From the NCBI GenBank assembly GCA_946539625.1, contig CAMNHT010000098.1:1-5719 (forward strand): a stretch of DNA of 5,719 nucleotides, in the 5' to 3' direction. Below the pieces are notes generated by a model, which ran no database searches, had not been told where the DNA came from, and saw only the letters and a list, made by a program, of their open reading frames with translations. Position numbers and translations under genes: made by a program. Of the stretch, positions 1 to 5,719 are shown piece by piece; the stretch's first letter is position 1; every line of letters begins with the position of its first letter. The DNA is from an uncultured Clostridia bacterium. GTDB lineage: Bacteria; Bacillota_A; Clostridia; Christensenellales; CAG-138.

Positions 1-1816
<1,816 letters not shown>

Positions 1817-1843
1817 ATCTGTCGCCTCCTTCGTAAGAACTGT

Positions 1844-1957
1844 AAGATTCTTCGCCGCTATGCGGCTCAGAATGACATCCATGTTGTGTCATCCTGAACG
1901 AAGTGAAGGATCTTGCGATAGCGAAGGATCTTCTTTCTCTTTTCAACTCAGAATGAC
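1844..1957. repeat. Cluster of three intergenic repeat units in the clpB leader
   Basis: Three related units lie head to tail or inverted here. TCAGAATGAC occurs identically at 1867-1876 and 1948-1957, and its inverted form GTCATCCTGA (one mismatch) is at 1888-1897. GAAGGATCTT occurs at 1905-1914 and 1923-1932, and a diverged inverted half AAGATTCTTCG starts at 1844. Unit 1 (1844-1876) and unit 3 (about 1921-1957) read on the minus strand; unit 2 (1888-1914) reads on the plus strand. Unit 1 also contains the perfect hairpin GCCGC-TAT-GCGGC (1854-1866). The motif type, a GTCATYCTGA head with an AAGGATCTT or AGAATCTT tail, is a dispersed intergenic repeat seen in many bacterial genomes; that is from memory. 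All three units are inside the transcribed 5' leader, between the promoter/CIRCE and the ribosome binding site. Confidence 0.8.
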
Positions 1958-1968
1958 GTCTGAATGTT

Positions 1969-1995
1969 TTAGCACTCTCACTCTCCGAGTGCTAA
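1969..1995 (-). promoter_or_regulatory. CIRCE element, HrcA repressor operator of clpB
   Basis: The sequence is TTAGCACTC, nine bases, then GAGTGCTAA, a perfect match to the consensus inverted repeat with its standard 9-bp spacer. CIRCE is bound by the HrcA repressor, which needs GroEL to stay active, so titration of GroEL by unfolded protein releases the gene. The element covers the expected transcription start and the first part of the transcript. No CtsR-type heptad repeat (GGTCAAA pairs) is visible nearby, so HrcA looks like the main stress regulator here. Confidence 0.97.
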
Positions 1996-1999
1996 ACCT

Positions 2000-2027
2000 A
2001 TCATAGCACAGTTCCTGCAAAATACAA
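2000..2027 (-). promoter_or_regulatory. Sigma-A-type promoter of clpB with extended -10
   Basis: Read on the minus strand, TTGTAT (2022-2027) is followed by 16 bases and TATGAT (2000-2005). The -10 is preceded by TG at -1 base (TGCTATGAT), an extended -10. The predicted start, about 1993, falls inside the CIRCE element, the normal arrangement for repression by HrcA. The resulting leader is about 175 nt. Confidence 0.85.
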
Positions 2028-2076
2028 GGGGTTCGGCGCGGAGTTTGCTTTCGTGTCACAATTCTTTCAAATTGCG

Positions 2077-2106
2077 AACAAAAAGCCCCTCCGAAACGGG
2101 AGGGGC
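2077..2106 (-). terminator. Intrinsic terminator of the metallophosphoesterase gene
   Basis: On the minus strand, GCCCCTCC and GGAGGGGC form a perfect 8-bp GC-rich stem (2085-2092 with 2099-2106) around a 6-base loop, followed directly by TTTTTGTT. It starts 14 bases after the stop codon of the phosphoesterase gene. It is one-directional: on the plus strand the stem is followed by GTAAGAG, with no T run. It insulates the clpB promoter from read-through. Confidence 0.94.
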
Positions 2107-2120
2107 GTAAGAGAGATGGA

Positions 2121-3215
2121 CTATGAATCGCTTTGCGGCACGAGGTCGATCACGACGTATTCGGAAAACGTACCGGTTTTGAACGGGATCGCCCAGCCGG
2201 ACAAGCCGGAGGTCACAAGAAACGTCGTATCCTCGCGCTGCGAGCGCCCGTACACGGCGTCGTTCGCGCCTATCCAAAGCCCGATGAGCCCGGCCGGGAA
2301 AATGTGTCCGCCGTGCGTGTGCCCCGAAAGCACCAGATCCGCACCGGCAGCCGCCTCGGCGTCGTAGTCGTTTGGCTGATGGTCCAATACGATCGTATAA
2401 GCGCTTGCGTCCATTCCCAGCGCATCGGCAGGCAGACGGTCGGGCATGGAACGGTCCCTGCGTCCGATGAGCAAATAGTCTTCGCCGATCGGCACGGACG
2501 CGTCCTCCAAAATGGTCACCCCGTTTTCAAGGAGCGCATCGCGAAGCTCCTGCGAGCTGAAATCGCGGTACCGGTAATAGCCGTTGTCGTGGTTGCCGTA
2601 GACGAAGCAAACGCCATAGGTCGTGTCAAGCTGTCCCAACGCTTCCGTTGCCGCAAGCATATCCTTTTTTTCGGAATCGTCGTCCACAAAGTCGCCGACT
2701 AAAACCACGAGATCCGGCTGTTCGGCTTCGATACGCCGCATCTCCCGCGCAAAGCCTTTGCCGTCAAGTGTGATCCCGAGATGCGAATCCGCAATCAGCA
2801 CGATGCGCAGGGGTTCCCTTGCGTCTGTTTCAACGGTGTACGCCGTGCGGAACACGTGATGCGCGGCGATCCAGCCATATCCGAGATATGCTGCGGAAAG
2901 CAGCAGGGCGATCACACCGGCAAAATAGCGTTTCGACGCGGTCCTGCGGATGCGGTGGACGATCCATGCTGCAAGATCGCAGAGAAGCCAGATGAGCGCC
3001 GTGTGCAGCACAACGATCACGACGGCATAGAGATTGACGAACGCGAACAGAAACAACAGCCCGACGAGCGCGGCCGCAAGGATCCATGAAAGCGCTTTGT
3101 GCCTTTCGGCAATCCGCCGCATAAACAGGAAACGCCGTACGCGCGTGACAAGATAAAACAGCGCCGAAAGTCCCAGCGCACCCATAAAGGCCAGCAGCAG
3201 AAACCAGAAAACCAT
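2121..3215 (-). CDS. Membrane-anchored calcineurin-like metallophosphoesterase (YkuE/YaeI-like)
   Basis: This 364-residue protein carries the full set of metal-binding motifs of the calcineurin-like phosphoesterases: DSH (D143, H145), GDFVDD (D175), GNHD (N208, H209), DHQP (H279) and GHTHGG (H299, H301). These hold two divalent metals and hydrolyse phosphate esters. The GNHD, DHQP and GHTHGGH combination resembles the YkuE/YaeI subfamily, some members of which act at the membrane. Ahead of the catalytic domain are four predicted transmembrane helices (about 2-23, 44-61, 62-87 and 98-117). The Arg/Lys-rich loops at 25-40 and 88-97 should be cytoplasmic, which puts the catalytic domain outside the membrane. 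The substrate cannot be read from the sequence. The start chosen is the ATG at 3213-3215 with AAGGAG seven bases upstream; a longer frame to 3344 lacks a ribosome binding site and would run over both promoters. It is a single-gene unit ended by its own terminator. Confidence 0.93.
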   Translation of the reverse strand: MVFWFLLLAFMGALGLSALFYLVTRVRRFLFMRRIAERHKALSWILAAALVGLLFLFAFVNLYAVVIVVLHTALIWLLCDLAAWIVHRIRRTASKRYFAGVIALLLSAAYLGYGWIAAHHVFRTAYTVETDAREPLRIVLIADSHLGITLDGKGFAREMRRIEAEQPDLVVLVGDFVDDDSEKKDMLAATEALGQLDTTYGVCFVYGNHDNGYYRYRDFSSQELRDALLENGVTILEDASVPIGEDYLLIGRRDRSMPDRLPADALGMDASAYTIVLDHQPNDYDAEAAAGADLVLSGHTHGGHIFPAGLIGLWIGANDAVYGRSQREDTTFLVTSGLSGWAIPFKTGTFSEYVVIDLVPQSDS

Positions 3216-3222
3216 AACAAAT

Positions 3223-3228
3223 CTCCTT
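3223..3228 (-). promoter_or_regulatory. Ribosome binding site that decides the phosphoesterase start
   Basis: AAGGAG on the minus strand lies seven bases before the ATG at 3213-3215. It rules against the in-frame ATGs further upstream (3233 and 3344), neither of which has a comparable site. Confidence 0.85.
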
Positions 3229-3234
3229 TTCATG

Positions 3235-3264
3235 ATTATCGCATAGATCGCACGCCGTGCGCAA
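3235..3264 (-). promoter_or_regulatory. Possible promoter of the metallophosphoesterase gene
   Basis: On the minus strand, TTGCGC (3259-3264), an 18-base spacer and GATAAT (3235-3240) with TG just before it (TGCGATAAT) make a plausible extended -10 promoter. The start would fall at about 3228, right at the ribosome binding site, so the leader would be very short; this lowers confidence. The perfect palindrome CGCACG-C-CGTGCG (3249-3261) lies between the two elements and could be an operator. Confidence 0.45.
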
Positions 3265-3295
3265 GCATCAAATCCGGTAAAATGTTCTGCAACGC

Positions 3296-3325
3296 TTGCA
3301 AGCAGGGCGTCGATCGTGGTATACT
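3296..3325 (+). promoter_or_regulatory. Promoter for the plus-strand genes
   Basis: TTGCAA (3296-3301), an 18-base spacer and TATACT (3320-3325) preceded by TG (TGGTATACT) form a good extended -10 promoter. The start would be near 3332, giving a leader of about 147 nt before the LURP-one gene. The -35 is embedded in the palindrome GCTTGCAAGC (3294-3303). The element lies back to back with the weaker minus-strand promoter, with 31 bp between the two -35 boxes. Confidence 0.75.
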
Positions 3326-3331
3326 GAATCA

Positions 3332-3478
3332 AATAAAGGAGCAAACGACAGAAACCGCTGTTCGTATTCCGCGGCGCGTTTCAAGGTTAGGATGGCGGGC
3401 TCCTTCGAGCACCCCGACAGGCGTCAGAGCGCATATCAGCGCACGCAAACCGTGCGCAAAGAATAAAGGGAGGTTCTT
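3332..3478 (+). promoter_or_regulatory. Leader of the LURP-one gene, with hairpin next to the ribosome binding site
   Basis: This untranslated stretch contains the perfect 7-bp hairpin GCGCACG-CAAAC-CGTGCGC (3439-3457), which ends ten bases before the ribosome binding site GGGAGG (3468-3473). It has no T run after it, so it is not an intrinsic terminator. An AAGGAGC at 3336-3342 has no start codon after it but is fully complementary to GCTCCTT at 3399-3405. I recognise no known riboswitch or small RNA. Confidence 0.45.
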
Positions 3479-4087
3479 ATGGGCGTATTCTCAAAGTATC
3501 ACCGCTTTCATGAAGAGGGCGAGCAGGCAAATGTCAACAATGTGGAACGGTTCGGCGAGCCGGTCAAGTCGCTGTACACATCTTCGAAGGTCTTTTCGCT
3601 GCATCACCGCATCGAGGTGACGGACGACGCCGGGCAGGTCGTATACCGCGCGGAGAGCAAGGCGATCTCCCTGCATGACCGCACGCAGATCTTTGACGCG
3701 CAGGAAAACCTTGTGGCAAAGATGTGGAAAAAGATCCTGACCCTGCACGAGCGTCACTTCATCGAGATGGCGGACGGCACGAACTTCCAGCTTTCTAACG
3801 AGCTCTGGCACCTCATCAAGGACGTCACGAACGTCGAGGGGCTCGGCTGGCAGCTTCGCGGCAACATCATGGCGCTCAACTTCGAACTGTACGACGCCGA
3901 CGGCAGCGTGATCGCGGTGATCGGGCAGAAGATGTTCTCTCTCCACGACAAGTACTGCATCGACATTTACAAACCGGAGCACGAGCAGAAGGTCATTGCG
4001 ATCCTCATCACGCTGCAGCACATGATCCGCGACCGCGAGAACAGAGCTTCCGCATCCTCGTCGTCCTCTTCAAGCTCGAGTAACTGA
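3479..4087 (+). CDS. LURP-one-related (YxjI-like, tubby-like fold) protein with poly-serine tail
   Basis: This 202-residue protein has no signal peptide or membrane helix. Residues about 30-185 resemble the LURP-one-related family (the YxjI/DUF567 group), which folds as a 12-strand beta-barrel around a central helix, related to Tubby C-terminal domains and scramblases; a cellular role in bacteria is not established. A strand motif recurs: KVFSLHHRI (37), KAISLHDR (61), KILTLHER (85), a weaker NIMALNFEL (129) and KMFSLHDK (151). The hydrophobic helix IAILITLQHMI (173-183) near the C-terminus fits the central helix of the fold. After it comes a hydrophilic tail ending in nine serines and an asparagine. 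The start is supported by GGGAGG five bases upstream (3468-3473). It is the first gene after the plus-strand promoter, and the next gene begins four bases after its stop. Confidence 0.88.
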   Translation: MGVFSKYHRFHEEGEQANVNNVERFGEPVKSLYTSSKVFSLHHRIEVTDDAGQVVYRAESKAISLHDRTQIFDAQENLVAKMWKKILTLHERHFIEMADGTNFQLSNELWHLIKDVTNVEGLGWQLRGNIMALNFELYDADGSVIAVIGQKMFSLHDKYCIDIYKPEHEQKVIAILITLQHMIRDRENRASASSSSSSSSSN

Positions 4088-4091
4088 TCTC

Positions 4092-4772
4092 ATGCGCGAT
4101 GAGATTCGCTCCAGGGAGGACATGGAGCGGCTGATCCAACGCTTCGGATTCCTGCCGTTTTTTGAAAACGGGATCCGAAGCTTTTCGATCGAGGAATTTA
4201 CGCCTGCGGAGCTTTGGTACAACGGCTCGGTCGACGGGCGGGACGATTGGCCCGTGTGGGACTGGAAAGGCCCCGTGGCAAGCAAGGGCACGTGCATGTA
4301 CGGCAAGCTCTTTCAAAAGAAGGCGGGCTATGTGAGCCGGGACTGGCTGCCCGACTTTCTGAACGTACGCCGAAACGGCATGGCCTTCGACGAATGGTAC
4401 GAGGAAGGGCTGATCTTCTATAAGGACAAAGCGCTTCTGGATGCCGTACGCATGTACGGCTCGATGCTGACGCCGCATCTGAAGATGCAGTGCAACTACC
4501 GAAAGGGCGGCAACACGGGCTTTGAAACGGTCGTGACAAGGCTTCAGATGCAGGGGTGGCTTTGCATCTCGGACTTTGCCTACCGCGTCGACAGGTTCGG
4601 CAGGGAATACGGCTGGGGCGTTGCGCTCTATACCACGCCCGAAGCGCAGTTCGGCGAGCAGGCGATCCTTTGTCCGCGCACGCCGGATGAATCGCGCGAA
4701 CGCATCCTCGAACATCTTTCCTCGCTTCTTCCGCACGCATCGGAGGGACAGCTTCTTAAAATGCTTGGGTAA
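4092..4772 (+). CDS. AlkZ-related protein
   Basis: This 226-residue soluble protein resembles a small Bacillota family annotated as AlkZ-related. Family-like stretches are GFLPFF (19-24), ELWYNG (40-45), WDWKGPVASKG (56-66), GYVSRDWLPDF (79-89), NYRKGGNTGFETVVTRLQMQ (135-154) and YGWGVALYTTPEAQFG (173-188). AlkZ is a winged-helix DNA glycosylase that removes bulky or crosslinked alkylated bases using a Q-x-Q motif; here Q152-M153-Q154 lies in a similar hydrophobic setting (RLQMQ). Whether this protein has glycosylase activity is not known. The start at 4092 has no clear ribosome binding site of its own and lies four bases after the previous stop, which suggests translational coupling. The alternative ATG at 4122 has AGGGAGG only two bases upstream and would remove the first ten residues, which seem to belong to the family. 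The family call is from memory, with good but not complete certainty. Confidence 0.82.
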   Translation: MRDEIRSREDMERLIQRFGFLPFFENGIRSFSIEEFTPAELWYNGSVDGRDDWPVWDWKGPVASKGTCMYGKLFQKKAGYVSRDWLPDFLNVRRNGMAFDEWYEEGLIFYKDKALLDAVRMYGSMLTPHLKMQCNYRKGGNTGFETVVTRLQMQGWLCISDFAYRVDRFGREYGWGVALYTTPEAQFGEQAILCPRTPDESRERILEHLSSLLPHASEGQLLKMLG

Positions 4773-4840
4773 GCACACGGTTTCATGCGTTCTTGACAAA
4801 AAACGATCTGAAAAAACGGAAGCATTACAGTGCAATACAG

Positions 4841-4846
4841 AAAGGA
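4841..4846 (+). promoter_or_regulatory. Ribosome binding site that decides the start of the membrane protein gene
   Basis: AAAGGA lies seven bases before the ATG at 4854. It favours that ATG over an in-frame GTG at 4830, which would add eight residues and has no ribosome binding site. The 81-bp gap from 4773 has no terminator. It holds a TTGACA at 4793-4798 but no matching -10. Confidence 0.8.
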
Positions 4847-4853
4847 AAACAAT

Positions 4854-5699
4854 ATGAAAAACAAAACGATGACATCCTCTCCACAGAGGATCTACGACGG
4901 CGCGCGGTACGCGATCCTCGGTCTGATTCTTGTGACGATCCTGAACATATTTCTGTCGTTCGTCGAGTCGGACAGATATTACGTTTCCTCGGTATTTGCA
5001 TCCTACTTTATGACGATCGTATGCGAAGGGGCTCTCCGCATCATTGTCCCCTTAGCGATCCTCGCTCCGTTTGCGGCGGCATTCTTCCTATCCAAAAAGA
5101 ACCACGTCTGGATGATCGTTGCGCTCGTTCTGACGACGCTCGATCTGCTGTTCGTGATCTATATCGGCATTGCACTCGAAATGCTGGCATACCGTATCCT
5201 CGATATCATCGCGCACATTTTTGTGATCGTGATGCTCGTACTCGGTGTGATCAACGGTATAAAGTTGAAGAAGGAAGCCGAGGCAGCGGAGGAATCGGCA
5301 GCGTATCCGGGCGAGACGCCTGAAAGATCCGCGAAAAACGGGGACGAAGGTCCGTTCACCGACGTGGTCTGCACCGTTTCGGTTTCAGAAGACGGCACAA
5401 AGCATTCGCTCGAAATGGCAGGCGTTGCGCGCTTTTATGAGAATGAGCTTGTGCTCGGGACGAACAACATGGGCATGACGATCGCGTTCGGCAGTGCGTT
5501 TGCGTCGACTAAGGAACGGATGCGGTTTGCGTACACGGATATCGTGCGTGCGTATTTTGCCAGAAAGAACGAGCGCACGGTGCGGATCGACCTTTCGGAC
5601 GGACGCTACGCCTATCTCATTCTGACCAACGCGGCGCGCGATCAGCTTGCCGAGCTTCTGCTCACGCACGGCGTCACGATCGAGCCGTTCGCGGAATGA
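4854..5699 (+). CDS. Four-helix membrane protein with C-terminal PH/GRAM-like domain, function unknown
   Basis: This 281-residue protein has four predicted transmembrane helices at about 18-38, 58-79, 84-106 and 112-136. The first is preceded by QRIYDGARYAILGL, a start I recognise from a group of uncharacterised Bacillota membrane proteins. A charged linker (KLKKEAEAAEESAA, 137-150) leads to a soluble domain of about 110 residues (168-281). That domain alternates short beta-like stretches (ARFYENELVLG, MRFAYTDIVRAYF, RTVRIDLSDGRYAYLIL) and ends in a helix (ARDQLAELLLTHGV), the layout of bacterial PH-like or GRAM-like domains; this is a fold guess from pattern only. With positive charges after helix 4 (KLKK), both the linker and the soluble domain are expected in the cytoplasm. 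No catalytic motif is visible. It follows the AlkZ-related gene by 81 bp with no terminator between, so it may share its transcript. Confidence 0.85.
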   Translation: MKNKTMTSSPQRIYDGARYAILGLILVTILNIFLSFVESDRYYVSSVFASYFMTIVCEGALRIIVPLAILAPFAAAFFLSKKNHVWMIVALVLTTLDLLFVIYIGIALEMLAYRILDIIAHIFVIVMLVLGVINGIKLKKEAEAAEESAAYPGETPERSAKNGDEGPFTDVVCTVSVSEDGTKHSLEMAGVARFYENELVLGTNNMGMTIAFGSAFASTKERMRFAYTDIVRAYFARKNERTVRIDLSDGRYAYLILTNAARDQLAELLLTHGVTIEPFAE

Positions 5700-5719
5700 G
5701 CAAAACACTACAAAGAAGG
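5700..5719 (+). promoter_or_regulatory. Possible ribosome binding site of a next plus-strand gene
   Basis: The last bases of the window read AAAGAAGG, about 13 bases after the stop of the membrane protein. This could be the ribosome binding site of a further gene of the same unit, but the start codon would lie outside the window. Confidence 0.25.

Noticed and set aside
1844..1957. Repeat cluster as a possible CRISPR array
   Set aside because: Only three short units in mixed orientation with irregular spacing and no constant spacer length, lying in a clpB leader.
2077..2106. Hairpin as a terminator in both directions
   Set aside because: Only the minus strand has the T run after the stem. 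No plus-strand gene ends just upstream.
3335..3341. AAAGGAG as the ribosome binding site of a small leader peptide
   Set aside because: No ATG, GTG or TTG follows at a usable distance.
3216..3344. 43-residue N-terminal extension of the phosphoesterase, starting at 3344
   Set aside because: No ribosome binding site there. It would run through both promoters, whereas the ATG at 3215 has AAGGAG at a good distance.
4793..4798. Perfect TTGACA as the -35 of a separate promoter for the membrane protein gene
   Set aside because: At spacings of 16 to 18 bases the sequence reads ACGGAA or neighbours, with no resemblance to a -10 box. An A-rich stretch makes the match likely to be chance.
4008..4835. 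275-residue minus-strand frame opposite the AlkZ-related gene
   Set aside because: Its low-complexity translation has no recognisable domain and no ribosome binding site, while the plus strand carries family-like sequence along its whole length.
4830..4853. GTG at 4830 as the start of the membrane protein
   Set aside because: The ATG at 4854 has AAAGGA seven bases upstream. The GTG has none, and the extra eight residues cover the ribosome binding site itself.

Overview
The window looks like a fairly GC-rich member of the Bacillota, most likely a Clostridia-type gut or anaerobe lineage. The reasons are strong AGGAGG-type ribosome binding sites, a sigma-A-like promoter carrying a perfect CIRCE operator in front of clpB, and a set of small accessory proteins (YkuE-like phosphoesterase, LURP-one/YxjI-like protein, AlkZ-related protein) that I associate with that group. 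This is inference from gene style; no rRNA or other species marker is present.

Layout. Positions 1-1816 (minus) hold the N-terminal 605 residues of the ClpB disaggregase, cut by the window edge just before its second Walker A motif. Its control region (1817-2027) has a ribosome binding site, a leader of about 150 nt filled with three copies of a dispersed intergenic repeat, a perfect CIRCE (HrcA operator) and an extended -10 promoter. A strong intrinsic terminator (2077-2106, minus) separates it from the upstream minus-strand gene, a membrane-anchored calcineurin-like metallophosphoesterase (2121-3215).

A divergent control region of about 260 bp (3216-3478) then switches direction. It has a convincing extended -10 promoter on the plus strand, a weaker one on the minus strand, short palindromes over the promoter elements, and a leader of about 147 nt that ends in a perfect hairpin next to the ribosome binding site. 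Downstream on the plus strand are three genes: a LURP-one-related (tubby-like fold) protein with a poly-serine tail (3479-4087); four bases later an AlkZ-related protein with a Q-M-Q motif (4092-4772); and after 81 bp a four-helix membrane protein with a C-terminal soluble domain that looks like a bacterial PH/GRAM fold (4854-5699). No terminator is visible between the three, so they may form one transcript.

How the genes work together. ClpB is a stress-induced housekeeping chaperone under HrcA control. The phosphoesterase is a separate single-gene unit. The plus-strand trio is the least understood part: two proteins with folds that in other systems bind membranes or phospholipids flank a protein related to a DNA glycosylase family. 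A shared role is possible but is not shown by the sequence.
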